39,341 nt of DNA from Bacteroidota bacterium (GTDB lineage: Bacteria > Bacteroidota > Bacteroidia > Flavobacteriales > Weeksellaceae). Both the position numbers and the translations under genes were made by a program. The notes beneath the pieces were generated by a model that saw nothing but the letters and a program-made list of their open reading frames with translations, was not told the origin of the DNA and did no database searches. Below, piece after piece: positions 7,633 through 14,984 of this stretch; the stretch's first letter is position 1; each line of letters begins with the position of its first letter. The DNA is taken from contig JAEXBA010000089.1 in the NCBI GenBank assembly GCA_023457935.1, positions 1 through 39,341 on the forward strand, read 5' to 3'.

Positions 7633-8490
7633 ATGGCAGCACAGAAAAAAGCAATCCGTCCACCGCAGAAACAGAAAAAACCGGGACTTGAAAAAAAACT
7701 GACTCCAGTTCCTGAGACTGATCCCGTTGCAAATCCTTCCGGGAAACTGAAAGGTAAAGTTGCCATCGTTACCGGTGGCGACAGCGGAATTGGAAAAGCA
7801 ACGGCAATTCTGTTTGCACAGGAAGGCGCCGATGTTGTGATTCCATATCTCAGCGAAACTTCTGATGCGAAGGAAACTAAAAAAGAAATTGAAAGTTTTG
7901 GACAGAAATGTATTCTGATAAAAGGTGATCTCGGAAAAGAAAATCACTGCAAAAAAGTGGTGGAAAAAACCATTTCAGAATTCAAGAAAATTGATATTCT
8001 GGTCAACAATGCCGGAAATCACTGGGAAGCCAAAAGTCTGGAAGACATTACAACAAAACAGATGATGGACACTTTTCATTCCAATGTTTTTTCTGTTTTC
8101 TGGCTCACCAAATATGCGCTGAAACATCTTAAAAAAGGAAGCTGCATCGTCAATACTGCTTCAGTAACTGCTTATCGAGGAAGTGATCATTTGATTGATT
8201 ATGCTTCCACAAAAGGTGCCGTTGTTTCCTTTACCAGAAGTCTTTCCGCCAATTTAGCAGGAAAAGGAATCTGCGTGAATGCAGTTGCGCCCGGTCCAAT
8301 CTGGACGCCATTAATTGCCTCAACTTTCTCGAAAAAACAGGTGGCCGAATTTGGCAGCGACAAACCTTTGAAACGCGCAGGAGAACCCAATGAAGTCGCA
8401 ACGTGTTTTCTATTTTTAGCTTCGGAAGATTCTTCTTACATCACAGGACAAGTTCTGCATCCGAACGGCGGCGAAATTATTAACGGATAA
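7633..8490 (+). CDS. SDR family oxidoreductase, general-stress (YghA/GSP39-like) type
   Basis: A 285-aa short-chain dehydrogenase with an unusual basic and proline-rich N-terminal extension (residues 1-38, AAQKKAIRPPQKQKKPG) before the Rossmann fold. The cofactor motif TGGDSGIG is at about residues 47-54, NNAG at about 122-125, and the catalytic YASTK at about 186-190. The C-terminus has the SSYITGQVLHPNGGE motif. The N-terminal extension and the TGGDSGIG variant are characteristic of the YghA/general-stress-protein-39 subgroup, whose genes are often stress-induced; the substrate is unknown. It lies in an operon with TopIB and a catalase-like protein, which supports a stress role by context. 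Confidence 0.9.
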   Translation: MAAQKKAIRPPQKQKKPGLEKKLTPVPETDPVANPSGKLKGKVAIVTGGDSGIGKATAILFAQEGADVVIPYLSETSDAKETKKEIESFGQKCILIKGDLGKENHCKKVVEKTISEFKKIDILVNNAGNHWEAKSLEDITTKQMMDTFHSNVFSVFWLTKYALKHLKKGSCIVNTASVTAYRGSDHLIDYASTKGAVVSFTRSLSANLAGKGICVNAVAPGPIWTPLIASTFSKKQVAEFGSDKPLKRAGEPNEVATCFLFLASEDSSYITGQVLHPNGGEIING

Positions 8491-8500
8491 AATCAACATC

Positions 8501-8752
8501 ATGATTAACATTGAAAACAGAGAAATCGACATCGTTCAATTAGGTAAAAGCACAGAAAAAGACGGTGTTTATAAAAGATTGGTGACTTTCGAAACAGAAG
8601 AAAAAACTTTCGACCTTGAAATTGTTTTGGGACCGAACGGAACCGGAGATGATTTTGAAGAGCCGGCTGCTTTTTACGCCAGAAACAAAGATGAAGTAGA
8701 TGCGGCGCTCCAGTTGTATTTCAGCAAAACTGAAACTGAATCTAAGAGTTAA
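8501..8752 (+). CDS. Uncharacterised 83-aa acidic protein
   Basis: No family was recognised. The protein is small, soluble and acidic, with alternating beta-like segments (IDIVQLGKS, YKRLVTFETEEKTFDLEIVLG) followed by a GTGDDFEEP turn and a final amphipathic helix (NKDEVDAALQLYFSK). There is no signal peptide or membrane helix. The ATG at 8501 lies 10 bp after the SDR stop and the TopIB ATG is 11 bp after its own stop, so it is clearly cotranscribed. Conservation of the position between a stress SDR and TopIB would be the first clue to function. Confidence 0.75.
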   Translation: MINIENREIDIVQLGKSTEKDGVYKRLVTFETEEKTFDLEIVLGPNGTGDDFEEPAAFYARNKDEVDAALQLYFSKTETESKS

Positions 8753-8763
8753 TTTCTACTGCA

Positions 8764-9867
8764 ATGCAAGTTCAGCCTCAAGATATTATCCAAAAACTTC
8801 GGCCTTCAAAAATTCTGAAAATCATGAAGGATCCGGTAAAAACTGCAAAAGCGGTTCAGCTGATCTATACCTCCGATTCAGAATTTGAAGGTATTGAGCG
8901 CAGAAAATACGGCAAGAAATTCCATTATTACAAAGACGGCGAACGCATTAAGGATTCAGAAGAAATTTCAAGAATCAACAAACTTGTCATTCCGCCGGCT
9001 TGGGAAAATGTCTGGATTTGCGCTTTGGAAAACGGTCACCTTCAGGCAACAGGAATTGATGCGAAACAGCGGAAACAGTACCGCTATCATCCTTTGTGGA
9101 ACGCGCTCCGCAATCATACCAAATTTTACAGAATGCTTCAGTTTGGAATGGCTTTACCAAAAATCCGTTTGGCTTTGGAGCAGGATTTATCGCTGAAAAC
9201 GCTGGAAAAAAGAAAGGTTTTGGCCGTTGTCGTAAGTTTGATGGAACGTACCAACATCCGAATCGGAAACAATATCTACGAAAAGCTTTACGGTTCATTC
9301 GGATTAACGACTTTGAAAGACAAACACGTTGATATTTCCGGACAGAAAATAAAATTCAGTTTCAAAGGAAAGAAAGGCGTTTTTCATGACATCGATCTGA
9401 AGAACAGAAAACTCGCAAAAGCCGTTCAGAACTGCAAAGATATTCCCGGAAAAGAACTTTTTCAGTATTACGATGAAGACGGAAAACGCCACAGTATTGA
9501 AAGCGGAATGGTGAACGATTACATCAAGGAAATTTCCGGTGAAGATTTTACTGCAAAGGATTTCAGAACGTGGAGCGGAACCGTGAATGCGCTGATTGCT
9601 TTCAAGGAAATCGGAATGGCCGAAAGCGACAAAGATTACAAATCCAAAGTGAAGGAGGCGCTTGAAAATGTGGCTTCACAGCTTGGAAATACTGCAACTG
9701 TCTGCAAAAAATATTACGTTCATCCTTTGGTCATCAACCTTTACGAGAATAATTCCATCAAAAAATATCTGGACGAACTGGACGAAATTGAAGTGGACGA
9801 CGGAAAATCCGGACTCACAAAAGAAGAAAAAATTGTGATGAAAATGCTGGAAAACGAAAAACTTTGA
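8764..9867 (+). CDS. DNA topoisomerase IB
   Basis: A 367-aa bacterial type IB topoisomerase of the poxvirus-like family. The N-terminal domain (about 40-120) has the IPPAWENVWI motif. The catalytic domain follows (about 140-330). The expected catalytic residues can be placed: Arg in ERTNIRIGN, Lys in KDKHV, Arg in FRTWSGT and the nucleophile Tyr318 in CKKYYVHP. The enzyme relaxes positive and negative supercoils by forming a 3'-phosphotyrosyl link and needs no ATP. Length and motif order match intact family members. It is cotranscribed with the 83-aa protein upstream and the catalase-like gene 1 bp downstream. Confidence 0.95.
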   Translation: MQVQPQDIIQKLRPSKILKIMKDPVKTAKAVQLIYTSDSEFEGIERRKYGKKFHYYKDGERIKDSEEISRINKLVIPPAWENVWICALENGHLQATGIDAKQRKQYRYHPLWNALRNHTKFYRMLQFGMALPKIRLALEQDLSLKTLEKRKVLAVVVSLMERTNIRIGNNIYEKLYGSFGLTTLKDKHVDISGQKIKFSFKGKKGVFHDIDLKNRKLAKAVQNCKDIPGKELFQYYDEDGKRHSIESGMVNDYIKEISGEDFTAKDFRTWSGTVNALIAFKEIGMAESDKDYKSKVKEALENVASQLGNTATVCKKYYVHPLVINLYENNSIKKYLDELDEIEVDDGKSGLTKEEKIVMKMLENEKL

Positions 9868-9868
9868 T

Positions 9869-10876
9869 ATGAAATCCTTTGAAAAATACAGTCCGGAATT
9901 TAATGAACTTTCGCCCGAAGAACAGTTCTTGCTACAGAAATGCATTCACTCCGTTGAGAAATTTGTAGAAAATTCAAGACAAATCAGCGATACAGAAAAT
10001 GCAACGAGAGGAGCGCATGCAAAAGCGTACGGATTTCTTGAAGGAACGCTTCAGATGGAAGACGAACTTCCGCCGATGGTTGAACAAATTTTTTCAGAAA
10101 AAAGCTATCCGGTTGTTGCAAGACTTTCGCACGCAAATCCCGTTATTAATACAGGTAAAAATGAAATGCCTGCGTTTGGTTTTGCAATAAAAATTAAAAA
10201 TGTCGACGGCGCAGATGCCAATTTTCCGCTTGCTAATTTTCCGATTTTTCCGGTTCAGTCGGCTGCAGATTTTCTTAAATTTTTCACGTCATTAAACACA
10301 TTTCTGGTTACCAAAGCGGACAATTTTGTCGTGTCTGCAATGGATCTTCCGGCGCTTATAAAAAATTCGGGCGGCTTTGTTTGGCCGATGTTTTCAGTTG
10401 ATTTCATTAAGAATTTAACCAAAACCATCGCCGCAAAAAATGATTTTCTTCTTTCGTTTGATTACCATTCGATTGGTGTTTTTCGTCTCGGTGATTTCAT
10501 GATGAAACTGAAAATTGTTCCTCATTACCGTTGCAAAAAATTTGAAAGTACATTCGATCAGAAAACCCGACTGAAGAACTATATCAACTCGACCGATGCG
10601 GATTTTGATGTGATGATGCAGTTTTGCCTGAATCTCAAAAATCAGCCGGTGAATGATCTGACAAAAGAATGGAAGAAATCTCAACACATTAAAATTGCTA
10701 CACTCCATTTTTCTCAGAAATCATTTTTGAATCCGGAAGATTCGGAACTTGAGAAGCTCAGTTTCAATCCGTTTGAAAATCCTGAAACCCTTTTACCGGT
10801 CGGAAAAATTCAGCAGATCCGGAAAGAAATTTATGAAACTTCCATCGCAACCAGAAACCTTTTGAATTCAAACTAA
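9869..10876 (+). CDS. Catalase-like haem protein (short catalase-family core)
   Basis: A 335-aa member of the catalase superfamily, much shorter than true catalases (480-750 aa). The distal site is RGAHAKAYG with His50, matching the RxxHAKG signature. A VVARLSHANP strand and a GDFMMKLKIVPHYR segment follow. Near the C-terminus the motif RKEIY (Arg318, Tyr322) matches the R-x3-Y that supplies the proximal haem ligand. It is preceded by FNPFENPETLLPVGKIQQI, which resembles the catalase segment before that helix. This fits the small y4iL-like catalase-related subfamily, which may act as peroxidase rather than catalase. No signal peptide, so cytosolic. It ends the stress-like operon and overlaps pdeM tail-to-tail by 4 bp. 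Confidence 0.85.
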   Translation: MKSFEKYSPEFNELSPEEQFLLQKCIHSVEKFVENSRQISDTENATRGAHAKAYGFLEGTLQMEDELPPMVEQIFSEKSYPVVARLSHANPVINTGKNEMPAFGFAIKIKNVDGADANFPLANFPIFPVQSAADFLKFFTSLNTFLVTKADNFVVSAMDLPALIKNSGGFVWPMFSVDFIKNLTKTIAAKNDFLLSFDYHSIGVFRLGDFMMKLKIVPHYRCKKFESTFDQKTRLKNYINSTDADFDVMMQFCLNLKNQPVNDLTKEWKKSQHIKIATLHFSQKSFLNPEDSELEKLSFNPFENPETLLPVGKIQQIRKEIYETSIATRNLLNSN

Positions 10877-11517
10877 AGACTGTGAATTTCCTTTTCTGTG
10901 AACGCATAATATCTTGCATTCTTTGGAAGATTTTTCGTGTCCAATCCGGTAAATTCACTGAATGCAGGCATTAACAACTGCCTTTCTGAAACTGCAAAAC
11001 ACGGAAGTTTGATATTTTGGATTGGCGTTCTGAGCATAATTCCGGGATGAATGTGACCTGTAATCTGAAATTTCTCAATGCTTTCATCAAATTGATGAAC
11101 GAAACAGAAAATTTCGGTTTCTACATTTTCTACAACGGAATTCAGACATAATTTTTCTGAAAGCTTTTTTGAAATCCGGTCGTGATTTCCCTGCACCAAA
11201 TGAAATTCAGCATTCACACTGTTTTTCCATTCGCAGAAATCATCCACATCAGAATTGTCTCCGGCGTGAAGCAAATCACCGTTCACGATGACTTTTTTCG
11301 CTGGAAATCCATTGATCAGAAACTCAAGCCGCGCTAAATCTTTTTCCAGAATATCTTTCGGAATCGCAATTCCATTTTTTCGGAAATGTGCAGTTTTTCC
11401 GACATGCAGATCCGATAAAATCAAGGCTGATTCACTTTCCCAAAAAATCACGCGCTGATTGGTTAAAACCAGTTTTTCACCCAGAATATCTATTTCTTCG
11501 GTCGCTACATTCATCAT
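10873..11517 (-). CDS. pdeM: Ligase-associated DNA damage response endonuclease PdeM
   Basis: A 214-aa calcineurin-like metallophosphoesterase. The metal-binding motifs are in order: SDLHVGK (about residues 35-41), NGDLLHAGD (about 79-87), GNHD (about 115-118) and GHIHPG (about 152-157). This pattern is that of PdeM, a Mn-dependent phosphodiesterase encoded with Lhr-type helicase, ligase and MBL exonuclease. The ATG overlaps the stop of the preceding nuclease-like gene by 4 bp (ATGA), indicating translational coupling. The stop overlaps the convergent catalase-like gene by 4 bp. Confidence 0.93.
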   Translation of the reverse strand: MMNVATEEIDILGEKLVLTNQRVIFWESESALILSDLHVGKTAHFRKNGIAIPKDILEKDLARLEFLINGFPAKKVIVNGDLLHAGDNSDVDDFCEWKNSVNAEFHLVQGNHDRISKKLSEKLCLNSVVENVETEIFCFVHQFDESIEKFQITGHIHPGIMLRTPIQNIKLPCFAVSERQLLMPAFSEFTGLDTKNLPKNARYYAFTEKEIHSL

Positions 11518-12059
11518 TTTTTCTTCTGCAATTCAAACGGATTTTTGAAAATAAATTCTTCGTGACGCGCCTTCATTTCGAACTTTCTCATCAACAGCTG
11601 ATGCGCCATTTTTCTTAGAAACAGATCTTTGTCAACCAGTTTCCAGTACGGAGTTTTGTGAATCGGTTTCGGTTCGCGGATTTGCATAAAAGTCGTTTCC
11701 CAGTTGTCTTCATCATGATAAAACTCAATAATACCGCAATGTTTCGGAATCTGTTCGTGCTTAATCATTCCCATCGGAAGCAAAAAACTGAATTTATTAC
11801 ACGCATAATCGCCACAACCGATTTTATCGTGTTTCAGAAACTTTTCACCGGTATGCTGATTCATATATTTTTTCTTGAAATCATTTTTGAAATCGCTTTT
11901 CGAAAACTTAATTTCAATTTCGTGACTGAAACCTTCCGCATCAATCAAAAGAAGATCCGCTTCCCAATCCGCATGAAAATAGTTGGTCAATACGAGTTCC
12001 TTTTCGAAATCGCAATGCGTGTTAATAAAAGTGTGGACGAGTTCCTCGATTTTGAGCAT
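11514..12059 (-). CDS. Putative PD-(D/E)XK nuclease-like protein (MmcB-like)
   Basis: A 181-aa soluble protein. The segment WEADLLLIDAEGFSHEIEIK puts Asp35 and Glu49-x-Lys51 in the spacing expected of the D...(D/E)xK catalytic core. It is followed by SKSDFKNDFKKK, as in MmcB/VRR-like repair nucleases (E-I-K-x-S-x-x-D-F). Further on, NKFSFLLPMGMI and IPKHCGIIEFY resemble the core strands of that fold. The C-terminal third is basic and probably helical. This is an inference from motif pattern; no database match was made. It overlaps pdeM by 4 bp and follows the helicase after 351 bp, so it is part of the ligase-associated repair island. The ATG lies 4 nt after a perfect promoter box. Confidence 0.65.
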   Translation of the reverse strand: MLKIEELVHTFINTHCDFEKELVLTNYFHADWEADLLLIDAEGFSHEIEIKFSKSDFKNDFKKKYMNQHTGEKFLKHDKIGCGDYACNKFSFLLPMGMIKHEQIPKHCGIIEFYHDEDNWETTFMQIREPKPIHKTPYWKLVDKDLFLRKMAHQLLMRKFEMKARHEEFIFKNPFELQKKK

Positions 12060-12063
12060 TGTA

Positions 12064-12096
12064 CAAAGTTATTAGTTCTTTTGGCTTGAACCAAAA
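12064..12096 (-). promoter_or_regulatory. Consensus Bacteroidota promoter of the nuclease-like gene and pdeM
   Basis: On the minus strand TTTTG (12096-12092), a 20-bp spacer and TAACTTTG (12071-12064) match TTG-N19-21-TAnnTTTG exactly. Only TACA separates the box from the ATG at 12059, so the mRNA should be leaderless. The perfect hairpin GTTCTTTTGG/CCAAAAGAAC (12075-12100) fills the spacer and the -33 box. Confidence 0.7.
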
Positions 12097-12110
12097 GAAC
12101 CAAAAGTTCA

Positions 12111-12280
12111 AGACTTGGACTTGTTTGCGTTAAGAAAATTTTCAAAATTTCCTAAAATTCCCAAAACTCGGGCGGATTCAGGATTAGTTATCGAACCAAA
12201 ATTGTTGCCGCCCTCAAACAGTGGGAATTTCTTAACGGAACTTTCGAGAATTTTCTTAACGCAAACAACACCGAAGTCAT
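12111..12280. repeat. Long inverted-repeat element (MITE-like) between helicase and nuclease-like genes
   Basis: Perfect 20-bp arms TTGTTTGCGTTAAGAAAATT at 12121-12140 and the reverse complement at 12249-12268. The arms extend outward imperfectly to about 12111 and 12279 (GACTTgGaC versus GACTTcGGtG) and inward by short matched blocks (ATTCCC/GGGAAT and GGGCGG/CCGCCC). The whole can fold into one hairpin of about 170 nt with a loop near 12177-12208. No protein is encoded, and no clear target duplication was found. Dispersed copies would confirm a mobile element. Confidence 0.6.
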
Positions 12281-12410
12281 TTAACTTGATGTTTAATAAT
12301 CGCAGAAACCAGAGTTTTCGAAGTCAATTGGATCTCTAATAAATCTTACCTAATCTGCGCTCGCTTCGCTCGCGCCAAAAATCTGCAAAATCCGCTAAAT
12401 CTGCGAGAGA
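12269..12410. other. Non-coding spacer with CTGCG-rich repeat-like sequence
   Basis: This is the rest of the 351-bp gap downstream of the helicase. From 12352 to 12410 it contains several variants of ATCTGC(G/A) and a CGCTCGCTTCGCTCGCG block next to the helicase stop, resembling short intergenic repeats seen downstream of genes in many Flavobacteriia. No gene or clear terminator was seen. Confidence 0.35.
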
Positions 12411-14864
12411 TTATTTCTTCCGTTTTTTCATCGCCTGTTCCTGCATTTTCCGGATTCTTGCATCCAAATCTTCGCTCGAAAGTGTTGCGCGCAGACTGTC
12501 CACTTTTATAGGAAAACTTAGCGGAGTAAATGCAGTGGCGTGCTTCAGAATTATTTTTGATTTCGAAATTCTTTGAAATGCGGCTGTTAAACGCATTTCT
12601 TCCAGTTGCTGATTGAAAACTTCCGTGTAAGCTTGTCGAATCAACAGATTATTGGGTTCATATTCTTCCAGAACATTGAAAATCAATCCTGCTGAAGCCT
12701 GCAGCGATTTGTTGGAACGTTGCTGACCGGGAAAATTTTGGACAACCATTCCCGAAATCACGGCTATATCGCGGAATTTCCGTTTCGCCATTTCTGTGGA
12801 ATTGATGCTCGAAGCCACATCGCGCAAAAGATTTTCTGACGTAAGAATCTCAGAAAGATTTTCTTCAGTAACCGGAATTTCCTTGTCGCTGAACAGTTCA
12901 AAACCGTAATCATTCATCGCCATGGAAAATGAAATCGGAGAAATTTTTGAAATCCTGAAAGCGATTAACGCCGCCATTACTTCGTGAACCAAACGGCCTT
13001 CAAACGGATACATGAACAGATGATAACCTTCCCGATTCTGAATAATTTCCACCAAAAATTCGTCCTCTTTCGGAATGTGTGAAACATCTTCCTGATTCAC
13101 CAAAAGCGGATGTAGAAACTTCAGTTCCTTCTCAGAATTCGCGGGATGAAGCGCATCAGACAATTTTTTCCGTAAAAAATGTCCAAGATTAGAACTTAAA
13201 GGCAATCTTCCACCCAAATAACTCGGAGCCATTGCTTTTCCTTTCGCCGCACGAACATAAACCGTCATTTCCTTCATCATCACCATTTCCACAACTCTTC
13301 CGGCAAGAATAAATTTGTCTTCTTTCTTCAGTCGCGAAATGAAATATTCTTCGATCATTCCCAGATAACCGCCGGAAATAAATTTCACTTTCAGCATCGC
13401 ATCGCTAACAATAACGCCCAAATTCATGCGGTGAAGCATCGCAATTTTTCTTGAATTAACGCGGTGAATTCCTTTGTCGTCAATTACAATTTTGTGGAAT
13501 TCTTCATAATTTTTCAGCGCTCCACCAACTGTGAGAAATTTCATCATCCATTCCCATTCTTCCTCCGTCATTTCACTGAACGCATGTGTTTCCCTGATTC
13601 GTGGGAAAATGTCATCGGGTAAAAATCCGTCGCCAACCGCTAAAGTCATGAGAAACTGCACCAAAACATCGTAGCACAAAACCATCGGTTCGCGCGGTTC
13701 GATGACTTTCTGTTTTACGGCTTCTTTTAAGGCGGCAACTTCGATTAATTCAAGTGAATGCGTCGGAACACAGTATATTTTTGAAGTTTCAAACGGCGAA
13801 TGTCCGCTTCTTCCGGCGCGCTGCATAAAACGCGCAACTCCTTTCACAGAACCGACCTGAATCACCGTATCGACAGGTTTAAAATCAACACCCAAATCCA
13901 AAGAAGACGTTGAAACTACGGCTTTCAGATAACCGGAACTGAGATTTTCTTCAATCCAAATCCGCAATTCCGCATCGATGGAACTGTGATGAATAGCGAT
14001 CTGTCCGGCAAAATCGGGATATGCCTGAAGCAACAATTGATACCACATTTCACTCTGACTGCGTGTATTCGTGAAGACAATGGTTGATTTTGAATTCAGA
14101 ATAATCGGAACGACTTTATCGGCGAGTTTTGCGCCCAAATGTCCTGCCCAAGGCAAAAGTTCAACCTCATCGGGAAACACCGGAATGATATCAACTTTCT
14201 TTTTTTCTTTCGCGACAATTTTTGTTTTTTTGATGGTATACGGAATCAAAACTTCCAATGCCTGATCGAGATTTCCAATGGTTGCCGTAATTCCCCAAAT
14301 CCTGACTTTCGGAACATAACTTCTGATTTTTGCAATTGCCAATTCCACCATCACACCACGTTTTGAACTAAGCAATTCATGCCATTCATCGGCTGCAATA
14401 CATTTCAGATTTTTGAAAAATCTTTGATTGTTTTTTTGAGCTAACAGAAGATGCATGCTTTCCGGAGTAACGAGCAAAATATCGGGCATATTTTTCGTCT
14501 GCTGCTGCCGGATTTTCGGATCAGTGTCGCCGTTCCGAACTCCGACAGTCCAGTCGAGACCGATTTCGTCAATCGCTTCCTGCATTGCTTTTGCAATGTC
14601 TTTTGCCAAAGAACGCAGCGGCGTAATCCAAATGAGTTTTAAGCCAGAAGAATATTTTTCGGGATGATTCAGAAAATCGGTAACAACAGCCAAAAAAACT
14701 GAAAATGTTTTTCCAAAACCGGTTGGCGCAATCACCATTCCGCTGTAACCTTTAACGAATTTTTCCCAGGTTTGGGTTTGAAATGAAAATGGAGCAATGG
14801 ATTTTTCGCTCATCCAGTTTTGGATGATTTTAAATCCGTCGGTATTTTGGAAATTGTTTTTCAT
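12411..14864 (-). CDS. Ligase-associated DNA damage response DEXH-box helicase (Lhr-Core type)
   Basis: An 817-aa SF2 helicase. The Q-motif region FSFQTQTWEKF is at about residues 26-36. Walker A APTGFGKT has Lys52, motif Ia is ITPLRSLA, motif Ib is VTPESMHLLL and motif II is DEWH. Motif III is ITATIGN, motif IV FTNTRSQ, motif V STSSLDLGVDF and motif VI QRAGRSGHSP. The long C-terminal half carries the winged-helix and beta-barrel domains of the Lhr core. Lhr-Core enzymes translocate 3'-5' on single strands and unwind RNA:DNA hybrids. The length equals that of other ligase-associated helicases. Position downstream of the ligase and upstream of pdeM completes the repair cassette. Confidence 0.95.
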   Translation of the reverse strand: MKNNFQNTDGFKIIQNWMSEKSIAPFSFQTQTWEKFVKGYSGMVIAPTGFGKTFSVFLAVVTDFLNHPEKYSSGLKLIWITPLRSLAKDIAKAMQEAIDEIGLDWTVGVRNGDTDPKIRQQQTKNMPDILLVTPESMHLLLAQKNNQRFFKNLKCIAADEWHELLSSKRGVMVELAIAKIRSYVPKVRIWGITATIGNLDQALEVLIPYTIKKTKIVAKEKKKVDIIPVFPDEVELLPWAGHLGAKLADKVVPIILNSKSTIVFTNTRSQSEMWYQLLLQAYPDFAGQIAIHHSSIDAELRIWIEENLSSGYLKAVVSTSSLDLGVDFKPVDTVIQVGSVKGVARFMQRAGRSGHSPFETSKIYCVPTHSLELIEVAALKEAVKQKVIEPREPMVLCYDVLVQFLMTLAVGDGFLPDDIFPRIRETHAFSEMTEEEWEWMMKFLTVGGALKNYEEFHKIVIDDKGIHRVNSRKIAMLHRMNLGVIVSDAMLKVKFISGGYLGMIEEYFISRLKKEDKFILAGRVVEMVMMKEMTVYVRAAKGKAMAPSYLGGRLPLSSNLGHFLRKKLSDALHPANSEKELKFLHPLLVNQEDVSHIPKEDEFLVEIIQNREGYHLFMYPFEGRLVHEVMAALIAFRISKISPISFSMAMNDYGFELFSDKEIPVTEENLSEILTSENLLRDVASSINSTEMAKRKFRDIAVISGMVVQNFPGQQRSNKSLQASAGLIFNVLEEYEPNNLLIRQAYTEVFNQQLEEMRLTAAFQRISKSKIILKHATAFTPLSFPIKVDSLRATLSSEDLDARIRKMQEQAMKKRKK

Positions 14865-14873
14865 TAATTAATT

Positions 14874-14978
14874 GTCATTGCGAGAAATGCAGCTAAGCGA
14901 AATGACATGGCAATCTGATTTTTTTTGCTTGAAAAATTGAGATTGCTTCGTCGTTCGTTCCTCTCTCCTCGCAATGAC
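14874..14978. repeat. Inverted-repeat element with GTCATTGCGAG ends
   Basis: The termini are GTCATTGCGAG (14874-14884) and its exact reverse complement CTCGCAATGAC (14968-14978). An inner pair GCAATCT/AGATTGC is at 14910-14916 and 14940-14946. Termini with ATTGCGAG and internal GAAGCAATCT are widespread in dispersed bacterial intergenic repeats. The element occupies nearly the whole 120-bp gap between ligase stop and helicase start, so it is transcribed within the repair operon. Confidence 0.7.
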
Positions 14979-14984
14979 TATGCT

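Noticed and set aside
12115..12339. 74-codon plus-strand frame in the helicase-nuclease gap
   Set aside because: It spans the inverted repeat arms and has no protein-like composition or recognised domain.
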